A stretch of DNA of 28,995 nt. Source: a virus. The notes beneath the pieces were generated by a model. It had not been told where the DNA came from. It saw only the letters and a program-made list of their open reading frames with translations, and ran no database searches. Where the stretch lies: IMG/VR virus record IMGVR_UViG_3300035126_000057, positions 1-28,995 of that record; one strand, 5' to 3'. Made by a program: the position numbers and the translations under genes. The number at the start of each line of letters is the position of its first letter. The stretch's first letter is position 1. This document shows, piece by piece, positions 22,922 through 28,995 of the stretch.

Positions 22922-23266
22922 GAAGTCGGCGGCGACTAGGCCCTCTTCGGCCCATGTCTGCATGATCTTCTTGATGGCGAGATCGTGAATGGCCTTGATC
23001 TCGGCACCGTTGAGCGGCTTATCGTCAGGGTACAGGAGGTTGTAATCCCGTGCAAGGGCCTCCCAACTCTCGAACTCCCCGCTCGGCATCTTGCTCCGGT
23101 CTCGCTTCTTGTCGGGCCTCCTGTCTGTGTACCCGTACTGGATCACCGTGGAGATGAGTTGGGGACTCACGCCATAGAGTCGGGCGATGTCCACCCGCTT
23201 TATGGTTGTCTTGGCCATCTCCTGAATCTCCTTGACCTGCTCTTCAGTCAACTTTCTCTTTTGCAT
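22916..23266 (-). CDS. Helix-turn-helix protein, unknown role
   Basis: A 116-residue basic protein with an ATG preceded by AGGA, overlapping the previous small gene by 23 bp. Residues about 7-42 form a resolvase/sigma-type helix-turn-helix: EEQVKEIQEMAKTTIKRVDI, then ARLYGVSPQLISTVIQYGY. A basic linker (DRRPDKKRDRSKM) leads to a helical C-terminal half ending KKIMQTWAEEGLVAADFL. The N-terminal part resembles recombinase-type DNA-binding domains used by small phage regulators. It sits directly before DNA polymerase and its stop codon is inside the CTAG repeat. A transcriptional or replication regulator is possible; the target is unknown. Confidence 0.75.
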   Translation of the reverse strand: MQKRKLTEEQVKEIQEMAKTTIKRVDIARLYGVSPQLISTVIQYGYTDRRPDKKRDRSKMPSGEFESWEALARDYNLLYPDDKPLNGAEIKAIHDLAIKKIMQTWAEEGLVAADFL

Positions 23267-23438
23267 CTGAAATCCTGTCTAGCCGATTGACGGCCTGTTC
23301 TAAACGTTCAAAAGCCTTTAACACTTGTGCGCGGCTTTGGATCGTCTTGTTGTTGGAGTGTCTTCGCCAAGCATCGACTGCCTCTCTTGAGGACTCAACG
23401 ATGCTCAGCACGATTCGCTTCATTGACCGCGTGATCAT
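23244..23438 (-). CDS. Hypothetical small helical protein
   Basis: A 64-residue protein. Its ATG at 23436-23438 overlaps the thyX stop as ATGA, which decides the start over a longer in-frame alternative. It is basic and helical: MITRSMKRIVLSIVESSREA, then a C-terminal heptad-like stretch LKAFERLEQAVNRLDRISDA that may form a coiled coil. There is no signal peptide or membrane span. I do not recognise a family. Confidence 0.62.
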   Translation of the reverse strand: MITRSMKRIVLSIVESSREAVDAWRRHSNNKTIQSRAQVLKAFERLEQAVNRLDRISDAKEKVD

Positions 23439-24124
23439 GTGTATCTCTGCAATGCTTGCCAAGCGGCGGGAAAGTATTCGTCACAGTTCCGAGCGATGCA
23501 ATGCGCGATCTCCTGTGTCTCCTTCTGGGCGGTACTGTGTGTGCGCTGCGTTACTACGCGGTGGAAGGCAAGGAGGGAACCTGTCCAGATCCATTCCGTG
23601 TACATCCCTTGGGGAAGGACGGCTCTTGCCTGTTCAGGACATACGCCCTGCCTGAGAAGGTTCTCGTAGGTCCTCTTGGCAAGTTCAACCGCGTAGATGT
23701 AGTCCGAGATCAGCACCGGATTGTCCACCAGTTCCTCGCTGCTGCCCTGCTTGACATTGGGGGCAGCCTTGCGGAATGAACGGTCGGGCCTCCACATTTC
23801 GATGTCGGTCTTGACATAACGGCGACTGACCTCGTTCCACACCAATCCGACCTGATGCTTCGCCAGTTGGCGGGCGACGAAGATCGGTGCCCTGATGCGG
23901 AACTTCAGGCAAGTGTGGGCGAACGGAGACCAATGGTTGTGCTTCGCCAAGAAGTCCAAGAGAGATAGATTCTGCTCTTGGGTGTAATTGTCGGCCCACT
24001 TGTCGAACGACACGCGGGCAGCATTGACGATGGAATCGTCGTTGCCCATCCAGTCAAGCAGCACAACCTCATGGTTTGTTTCCACGCATCCGTGGTTGTT
24101 GCAGATGTTGCATTCGCCGCTCAT
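23435..24124 (-). CDS. thyX: Flavin-dependent thymidylate synthase ThyX
   Basis: A 229-residue enzyme converting dUMP to dTMP with methylene-tetrahydrofolate, FAD and NADPH. The ATG at 24122-24124 overlaps the previous stop as ATGA and has GAGGAG upstream; a GTG three codons earlier is less likely. Motifs are NHWSPFAHTC (folate/FAD site His), RQLAKHQVGLVWNEVSRRYV (the region of the ThyX motif RHRxxSxNExSxR) and ARAVLPQGMYTEWIWTGSLL. These are followed by QRTHSTAQKETQEIA, which holds the dUMP-binding Arg and the AQ.E motif. The signature is variant: Lys-His-Gln replaces Arg-His-Arg and there is one extra residue before NE. The N-terminus has a Cys-rich start (CNICNNHGC) before the catalytic domain. 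It would supply dTMP for phage DNA synthesis. Confidence 0.93.
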   Translation of the reverse strand: MSGECNICNNHGCVETNHEVVLLDWMGNDDSIVNAARVSFDKWADNYTQEQNLSLLDFLAKHNHWSPFAHTCLKFRIRAPIFVARQLAKHQVGLVWNEVSRRYVKTDIEMWRPDRSFRKAAPNVKQGSSEELVDNPVLISDYIYAVELAKRTYENLLRQGVCPEQARAVLPQGMYTEWIWTGSLLAFHRVVTQRTHSTAQKETQEIAHCIARNCDEYFPAAWQALQRYT

Positions 24125-24408
24125 AGTCCACACTCCTCGTCAAGTTGTGAGAGTCGATCCATTGCCTTTTGCTGTTCCGTCTTTGGCTTCTCAAAGCAGT
24201 CCCAACCGCGAGACTCTGCGTATTCGTGTGCGGTCTGCGCTCCCAGACAAACGCTTGGCCGGAGGAACGACACCTCCCGCCTCGCCTCGTCGCGCTCGGC
24301 GGTGAGCCTGTCGATGATGCCGTAAAATCGTTCGTACTGCGCTGCAAGAGCCTTCTGAAACTCCTTGCCAGACTCCGACATCTCAAACTGCGGGGGATCA
24401 AATGTCAT
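24121..24408 (-). CDS. Hypothetical coiled-coil protein between helicase and thyX
   Basis: A 95-residue acidic protein. Its ATG overlaps the primase-helicase end by 11 bp and has GGAG upstream. Its stop overlaps the thyX start as ATGA. Residues about 15-48 are a charged helix (KEFQKALAAQYERFYGIIDR, then LTAERDEARREVSFL) likely to form a coiled coil. The C-terminal third contains two Cys residues and a second charged helix (KTEQQKAMDRLSQLDEE). It has no signal peptide or membrane segment. I do not recognise a family. Confidence 0.68.
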   Translation of the reverse strand: MTFDPPQFEMSESGKEFQKALAAQYERFYGIIDRLTAERDEARREVSFLRPSVCLGAQTAHEYAESRGWDCFEKPKTEQQKAMDRLSQLDEECGL

Positions 24409-25987
24409 CGTTCATCTCCATTTCGACTTCTGCAAGCCGTCCGGTTTCCTTGAAGTAGCGCAACATCCCGGCAACACCTGTGTCTCCGGTGAATCGGTTC
24501 TTGAGTACCCGCAGCACCAGTTCGTTTGGGTTCTCGCCCTGCTGATTCCGCTCCAGACCGATCACCGCATCAGCCAACTGGGCAATGGAGTGGGAGCCTC
24601 GGAGTTGGGCAAGCGAGGTGGTTGCACCTTCCTCATGCCCACGGTCGCCGTCCGGTCTGCGGAGGTGAGAGACAACGAACATGGCCGCCTGTGTCTCCTC
24701 GACGAGTGAGCGCAGGGAGGTCATCGCGTTGTCGATGAGCCGCCTCTCGTCCCCATCACCGAGGCCCGACACGACGATGGACAGGTGGTCGAGGAAGATG
24801 TAGTCGCAACCGCACGACTTGATCATGTACCGGGTTCGTGCGAGGAGGTTCTCCGGGTCAACCGATCCGAAGTGGTCGAAAAGTACAACTTTCGCCACGG
24901 TCGCATCGAATGCCTCTCGCTTCTGCTCCTCAGAGACTCCACGATCTGCCCAAAAGTAGGGCGGTGCATTGAGGTGGATGCCCATGAGGTTCCGTGCCGT
25001 TCGCTTGACGGACTCTTCAAGCATGAGCAGTCCGACCTTCTTGCCGGATCGGATGAGGTGGCAGACCATCTCCCTGCACACGGATGACTTCCCAATACCA
25101 GTACCTGATGTGAGTACGACCAGTTCGCCCTTACGAATGCCAAGCAGTTTCTCGTTGAGGGCTGACCAAGGGTAGGGTATCGAATCGTTGGGATCGTCTT
25201 CGTTGACTGCGTCCCAAAGATCAGACCCAAGTACCACGCCATCCGGCCTGTAAGCCTTCGCACCATAGACAGCATCGATCACCTTCTTTCCTTCGCCAGC
25301 CATGTGGGCTTCGTTCGCGTCCTTGAAGTTCGGGATCGTCCCGATCTTGGCCTTGCCGGGAGTCAGCAGCATGGCGCACTCCTTGGCCGCCTTGCGCCCC
25401 GGCTCATCGTCATCGAACATGATCACTACCGAGTCGAACTTCTCCAGCCACTCTAGGTTGTTCTGGAACGCCTTGATGGCACCGGACGCACCCGTGGGGA
25501 CGGAGACAACAGGCCACTTGTTGCCGAAGAGTTGGCTCACGGTGAGGGCATCCACTTCTCCCTCGGTAACCGTGACCATGCGGCCTCCGTCACGCCACAG
25601 GTGCATTCCGTACAGCGGCAGCGACTTGGTGTCACCGATGCTGATGAAGTCCTTGGACGGGAAGCGGAGTTTCTGGGCCACCACCTCCCCGTCCTTGATG
25701 TATTGGGCGACCTGAACGGTCTGGTTGTTGAACTGGCCGATCCCGTACTTGAAGAACCGACAGGTCTCCTCGCTGATTCCACGCTTCTTGAGGGAGGAGA
25801 AGTCCACCGGGATCAGGTCTGTCCTTCTTGGAAGGCCAGTTGTCTCAACTGGATTCGTGGGGTTCTCGTAGTACTTGCACCCGAAGCAGTACCCGTGTCC
25901 ATCCGTGTAACGGGCGAGGTTGTCCTTGCTCCCGCATCCGGGGCACGGTTCATGCTGTACGAACTCCGATTCGCTGCGGCTGGTCAT
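24398..25987 (-). CDS. Bifunctional DNA primase-helicase, T7 gp4-like
   Basis: A 529-residue protein (T7 gp4A is 566). The ATG at 25985-25987 has GGGAAGAACGAA before it; the longer frame overlaps the RusA gene by 116 bp and adds only low-complexity residues. A zinc ribbon lies at Cys15, Cys18, Cys34 and Cys37 (CPGCGSKDN...CFGC). The primase Toprim domain follows: VTEGEVDALTVSQ and VIMFDDDEPGRKAAKECA. The helicase domain has Walker A VLTSGTGIGKSSVCRE, Walker B region YIFLDHLSIVV, SHLRRPDGDRGHEEGATTS, and LRGSHSIAQLADAVIGLERN, near identical in pattern to T7. The hexamer unwinds DNA and primes the lagging strand with the polymerase and SSB encoded nearby. The C-terminus is acidic (EVEMEMNDDI), as needed for polymerase contact in T7. 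Confidence 0.96.
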   Translation of the reverse strand: MTSRSESEFVQHEPCPGCGSKDNLARYTDGHGYCFGCKYYENPTNPVETTGLPRRTDLIPVDFSSLKKRGISEETCRFFKYGIGQFNNQTVQVAQYIKDGEVVAQKLRFPSKDFISIGDTKSLPLYGMHLWRDGGRMVTVTEGEVDALTVSQLFGNKWPVVSVPTGASGAIKAFQNNLEWLEKFDSVVIMFDDDEPGRKAAKECAMLLTPGKAKIGTIPNFKDANEAHMAGEGKKVIDAVYGAKAYRPDGVVLGSDLWDAVNEDDPNDSIPYPWSALNEKLLGIRKGELVVLTSGTGIGKSSVCREMVCHLIRSGKKVGLLMLEESVKRTARNLMGIHLNAPPYFWADRGVSEEQKREAFDATVAKVVLFDHFGSVDPENLLARTRYMIKSCGCDYIFLDHLSIVVSGLGDGDERRLIDNAMTSLRSLVEETQAAMFVVSHLRRPDGDRGHEEGATTSLAQLRGSHSIAQLADAVIGLERNQQGENPNELVLRVLKNRFTGDTGVAGMLRYFKETGRLAEVEMEMNDDI

Positions 25988-26354
25988 TTCGTTCTTCCCA
26001 TTCGATTTCGATTCGTGGCTCTCTGCCGTACTGCTTGGTGGCTTCGATGCACATGATCTGGACATCGTCCTCCCACGCCCATCCGTTGAGCGAGTCGAGG
26101 ATCGACTTGATGTGATTGTCGATGTCGCCTACTGGCCAAAGATTCGATGGCTTCTTAGGCGACCGACAAAAGAAAGAGATCTTTACATGCAGGGGCCCCG
26201 AGAGGGGGCAGCCCTTGGGCTTCTTGATGGCCGCAAGGGCTGCCTTTGCCTCTCGGCGGAACCGCTCGTAGGTCTTTCCGTAGTAGGCAAACCCCCGCCG
26301 AGAAACTCGGGGGCGGCTTGCCGGGGTCGGATCAACCCACAGGACGATCTTCAT
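25950..26354 (-). CDS. rusA: RusA-type Holliday junction resolvase
   Basis: A 134-residue endonuclease. Its ATG shares one base with the SSB stop (TGATG). The RusA catalytic pattern is clear: VGDIDNHIKSILDSLNGWAW, with acidic residues at Asp77, Asp79 and Asp87, followed by WEDDVQIMCI with Asp96/Asp97. The N-terminus IVLWVDPTPASRPRVSRRGF and its basic residues fit DNA binding. T7 uses a different enzyme, gp3 endonuclease I, at the same place in the gene order to resolve branched DNA before packaging. RusA probably replaces it. It overlaps the primase-helicase start by 38 bp. Confidence 0.88.
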   Translation of the reverse strand: MKIVLWVDPTPASRPRVSRRGFAYYGKTYERFRREAKAALAAIKKPKGCPLSGPLHVKISFFCRSPKKPSNLWPVGDIDNHIKSILDSLNGWAWEDDVQIMCIEATKQYGREPRIEIEWEERNDQPQRIGVRTA

Positions 26355-26971
26355 CAGAAGTCGTTGTCCTCGTCGGTGTCCGTGGCCGCCTCGGTCGCAG
26401 CCTCCTGCGCCTTGAAGCCCTTCGGATCGGCGGTGAAGCCATAGGCATCAAAGCGATCTCCGGGGGTGTACTCGGTCAGGTCGATGATCTGCACCGCCTT
26501 CATGCGAAGGCTCACGCCCGCGCCGATCATGGCGGTGAAGAACGGAACGACCTCGAAGGCCACCTTGATGCGGGAACCGGAGCCCACGTTCGGCGGGGTC
26601 TGGATCGCTGTGCCGGATGCGTCGAAGATCATCGGCTTCTGCGCCCATGACTTCTCGTCGTTGCCCGCCTTGGCCTTCAACTTGAACTTGACTCGCACCA
26701 TGTCTCCCTCGCCGTCCTTGATGGGGAGATCGGCCCGCTTCAACTTCTTTCCGCCCTTGCTCTCGCAGGTTGCCTTGTACGCCTCGTCAGCAGCCTTCTG
26801 GAGCGACGAGATGAACGCGGCGGCCTCCTTGTTGGTGCTGTCGAGTTCAAGGTCCACGCTGTACACGCCGTCCTTGTCGAACTTGGTGTCGGGCGTGGTC
26901 AGCCGTGGGTAGATGGCCGTGCCGACCGGGGTCGTGAGGCGAACGAACTTCTTCTTTGCTGTGGCACTCAT
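26354..26971 (-). CDS. Single-stranded DNA-binding protein, T7 gp2.5-like
   Basis: A 205-residue OB-fold-type protein (T7 gp2.5 is 232). The ATG has AAAGGAGAACTCAC before it, one of the best ribosome sites in the window. The core (FVRLTTPVGTAIYPRLTTPD, then KFDKDGVYSVDLELD and IKVAFEVVPFFTAMIGAGVS) matches phage gp2.5-like proteins. The sequence ends with a disordered acidic tail and a terminal Phe (ATDTDEDNDF). In T7 such a tail contacts polymerase and helicase. It coats ssDNA and promotes annealing and recombination. It is the first gene after RNA polymerase and is preceded by the CTAG-rich 18-mer. Confidence 0.93.
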   Translation of the reverse strand: MSATAKKKFVRLTTPVGTAIYPRLTTPDTKFDKDGVYSVDLELDSTNKEAAAFISSLQKAADEAYKATCESKGGKKLKRADLPIKDGEGDMVRVKFKLKAKAGNDEKSWAQKPMIFDASGTAIQTPPNVGSGSRIKVAFEVVPFFTAMIGAGVSLRMKAVQIIDLTEYTPGDRFDAYGFTADPKGFKAQEAATEAATDTDEDNDF

Positions 26972-26988
26972 GTGAGTTCTCCTTTGGA

Positions 26989-27006
26989 CTCTAGACTCTA
27001 GACTCA
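26989..27006 (+). repeat. CTAG-rich 18-mer before SSB
   Basis: The plus strand reads CTCTAGACTCTAGACTCA, identical to the minus-strand sequence at 22904-22921, so the two copies are inverted relative to each other. It contains the TGA stop of RNA polymerase (27004-27006, read on the minus strand) and lies 17 bp upstream of the SSB ATG. Confidence 0.8.
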
Positions 27007-28995
27007 GTTGAAGTAGTAGTCGGAGTCCCTTACCTTTGAAACGTCCAGAGAACCGTACTCTGGAACTTCAGGTAGTATAACAGAAGAAGGGAGCATTGTC
27101 AAGACCCCCTGACGGAACTCGTTTAGCAGATCCCGCGAGAAAATGTCAACTGTGGCTTCACGGACGCACGACGAGACCGTCAGGTAATCGGAAGACAGGC
27201 ACATGATCTGGTCGTGGACTGAGCCGAGATGGTTGACCTTGTTCGCGGCGCAGAGGTTGATCGTGTGGCCAAGCAATCCACCGAATCCGTCAAGTGAGTG
27301 GATGTAATTGGCTGGACCTCCATTCAGGGCCTTGCGCTTGGACTGGGTTCCATTCTCCTGCCGGAGGGACAGCACCTTGGCCTTGGCCCCGATGCGTGTC
27401 GAAACGGTGACCACATCGTAGTTCTCGTACCGCATTCGGACTGGAAAGCCGATGGGCGTCATCCAATGGGGAGTGACATCGTTGTCGATCAGCACGGCCA
27501 TGCAAGCCCGGATGAAGTCCATGCCTCGCTGGGCGGAACCAACCACATCACCGATGGATTCCCAGATGATCTTGCCGAGGAAGGCCACGGGCCTGTACAT
27601 CTCAAGCCCGAATGGGTTGCTGCCGTTCTTCCGCACCTTGTCCTCAAGCCATTCCCGCGTGTAGTTGATGCAGGAATGCAGGGTCAGGCCGTATGGCAGG
27701 GTCATCGTCTGACGCTTGGTGGTGGTCCGGTCGATTCCGAAGTGGAGCAACTGGGCGGCCAACGGGTCATCGGATCCCTTGAGCCTGTCGATGACCTTCA
27801 GGGCCACGAACTGGTAAGGATCGGATGGCTTGTCGGATGGCAGGACATTGGTGGCAAGACCAGCGACCGGGTCGCGGAGCAGCATCGAATAGATCTGAAG
27901 GCCCTGTGTCGTTGCATCCATGGCAATCGGAAGGCTGCTGACGAATCCATGACCATGCTTCCACATGCCGTGGATCTCACGACAGGCCGCGACAAAGGCG
28001 AACGGCTCGTCAGCATCTCGCCACAGCCCAGCACTCAGGTTTCCGCTGCCGATACGTTCGATGTCGTGCCGATTCTCCTCGACCCACTTGACACGCTCGT
28101 TCAGCGGCAACTTGTCGATGCCGTACTTGTTGGCCACCTGAACGTACAGGGGAAACTGCTGGGCATCGGTCTTCAGAGGCGCACCATCAGCGAAGCGAAG
28201 CATGGCCTTGGCATAGGAAACTCCCTGTGGGTGCAGGAACAGGGGGAGCGGATATCCACGACCACGGAAGTCAAGTTGGTGGGGGAACCACAGCCGACCG
28301 TGGGCCGACATCTTGTCAGCGATGAAGAGCGACTTGAGCGTCAGCAGCCGCTGCGATTCATACGACTCGTTCAGGAAGTGGACCTTGGCCGCAGCCTTTC
28401 GCCATTGGCGACGAGCCTCCTGATCCGTGTCGATGTTGATCGGCTTGGTGGGCAGTTCCTCGTCCCGTGACGGAGGAAGGCCATCGATGGCTATGCCGTC
28501 CTTCCAGCATTCACGGACGAGTTCCATGATGTAGCCATCGACGGTCCACGGGGTGTTCTGGATGAAGTTCACCGCCGAGTAGACCTGTGAAGACAGCGAC
28601 GATGATAGCGATTCCTGATACGCCTTCGACCTGCTCTTGACCAGCGGCCTCGGCTTCCACTCAAGGGATGCATATCCGCCGACCCAAGGGTTGTTCCACT
28701 CAAGCGGCTTCTCAATCGTCGGCAAGAACATCGGTTCAAGCGATTCGTGGTATTCGTGGCACGACTTGATCCAATGCCTGATGTCCTTGGAGGGCTGGAT
28801 GACGCAATAACGCCGCCCACGGGAATTCAACTTCGTGATGATTTCGACCACGTTGGTGCGGGCCGACAGCATTTCGATCAGAAGAAGGCCGACCGCAAGG
28901 GCATCGGCCTTGGCCCAACGCTTGGTGATCAGGTTGACGGCCTTGGCCGCATCACGGGCGAACCGCCGCTTGAACTTCTGCCCGACCTTCTTGAA
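27004..28995 (-). CDS. T7-like single-subunit RNA polymerase, N-terminus off window
   Basis: 663 codons are visible and the frame is open through the right edge, so the protein starts outside; T7 RNA polymerase is 883 residues, so roughly the first quarter is missing. Motifs in order are WFPHQLDFRGRGYPLPLFLH (the T7 DWRGR region), motif A LPIAMDATTQGLQIYSMLLR (catalytic Asp537 equivalent), and motif B RTTTKRQTMTLPYGL (Lys631 and Tyr639 equivalents). HSLDG (His784 region) and motif C LGSVHDQIMCL (Asp812 equivalent) follow. The C-terminus SDYYFN resembles the T7 foot. The promoter-specificity loop lies between GFPVRMRYENYD and NYIHSLDG and differs greatly from T7, so the promoter sequence cannot be copied from T7. 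It transcribes the replication and structural genes. Confidence 0.97.
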   Translation of the reverse strand, partial: FKKVGQKFKRRFARDAAKAVNLITKRWAKADALAVGLLLIEMLSARTNVVEIITKLNSRGRRYCVIQPSKDIRHWIKSCHEYHESLEPMFLPTIEKPLEWNNPWVGGYASLEWKPRPLVKSRSKAYQESLSSSLSSQVYSAVNFIQNTPWTVDGYIMELVRECWKDGIAIDGLPPSRDEELPTKPINIDTDQEARRQWRKAAAKVHFLNESYESQRLLTLKSLFIADKMSAHGRLWFPHQLDFRGRGYPLPLFLHPQGVSYAKAMLRFADGAPLKTDAQQFPLYVQVANKYGIDKLPLNERVKWVEENRHDIERIGSGNLSAGLWRDADEPFAFVAACREIHGMWKHGHGFVSSLPIAMDATTQGLQIYSMLLRDPVAGLATNVLPSDKPSDPYQFVALKVIDRLKGSDDPLAAQLLHFGIDRTTTKRQTMTLPYGLTLHSCINYTREWLEDKVRKNGSNPFGLEMYRPVAFLGKIIWESIGDVVGSAQRGMDFIRACMAVLIDNDVTPHWMTPIGFPVRMRYENYDVVTVSTRIGAKAKVLSLRQENGTQSKRKALNGGPANYIHSLDGFGGLLGHTINLCAANKVNHLGSVHDQIMCLSSDYLTVSSCVREATVDIFSRDLLNEFRQGVLTMLPSSVILPEVPEYGSLDVSKVRDSDYYFN

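Noticed and set aside
27298-28470. 390-codon plus-strand open frame opposite RNA polymerase
   Set aside because: The polymerase motifs are all in the minus-strand frame; the antisense frame has no domain and lacks its own control signals.
1-28995. tRNA genes, CRISPR array, integrase or attachment site
   Set aside because: Genes are packed with almost no intergenic DNA. I saw no cloverleaf-like segment, no regularly spaced repeats, and no recombinase with a catalytic motif; the HTH protein has no catalytic domain.

Overview
The window is a 29 kb internal segment of a lytic, T7-like podovirus genome (the single-subunit-RNA-polymerase group, Autographiviridae in the broad sense). Every gene I can support lies on the minus strand, so the biological order runs from high to low coordinates. 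The assignment rests on a T7-type RNA polymerase followed by the T7 order of replication, head, tail, internal-virion and fibre genes. The lipoprotein in the lysis-like cassette implies a Gram-negative host. The host cannot be named from this sequence. Most of the window is moderately GC-rich.

DNA metabolism block (28995 to about 19570): RNA polymerase (its N-terminus is off the window), single-stranded-DNA-binding protein, RusA-type Holliday junction resolvase, primase-helicase, a small coiled-coil protein, flavin-dependent thymidylate synthase ThyX, two small proteins (one with a helix-turn-helix), family A DNA polymerase, a LAGLIDADG protein, a small protein, a T7 gp6-like 5'-3' exonuclease and a DUF1599/Nmad1-like protein. 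The RusA protein sits where T7 keeps gp3 endonuclease I.

Morphogenesis block (about 19580 to 1): a small conserved protein, a gp7.3-like protein, portal, scaffold, a three-gene membrane/lipoprotein cassette, a terminator, major capsid protein, a strong terminator, tail tubular proteins A and B, a gp13-like protein, a cupin-like protein, gp14-, gp15- and gp16-like internal virion proteins and the gp17-like fibre. After the fibre come a tail-collar-domain protein, an XhlA-like coiled-coil/membrane protein, a small beta-rich protein and a modular spike/fibre gene cut by the left edge. Terminase, endolysin and the early genes are not in the window.

Genes are very tightly packed. Many neighbours share ATGA, TTGA, TGATG or TAATG overlaps, which suggests translational coupling. 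No gap reaches 300 bases; the largest is 187 bp upstream of the capsid gene. The most unusual points are the cassette between scaffold and capsid (two-helix protein, amphipathic ORF, and a lipoprotein overlapping that ORF out of frame), a CTAG-rich 18-mer repeated at the SSB and DNA polymerase start regions with a related palindrome before tail tube A, a free-standing LAGLIDADG gene beside the polymerase, and ThyX paired with a DUF1599-like protein.
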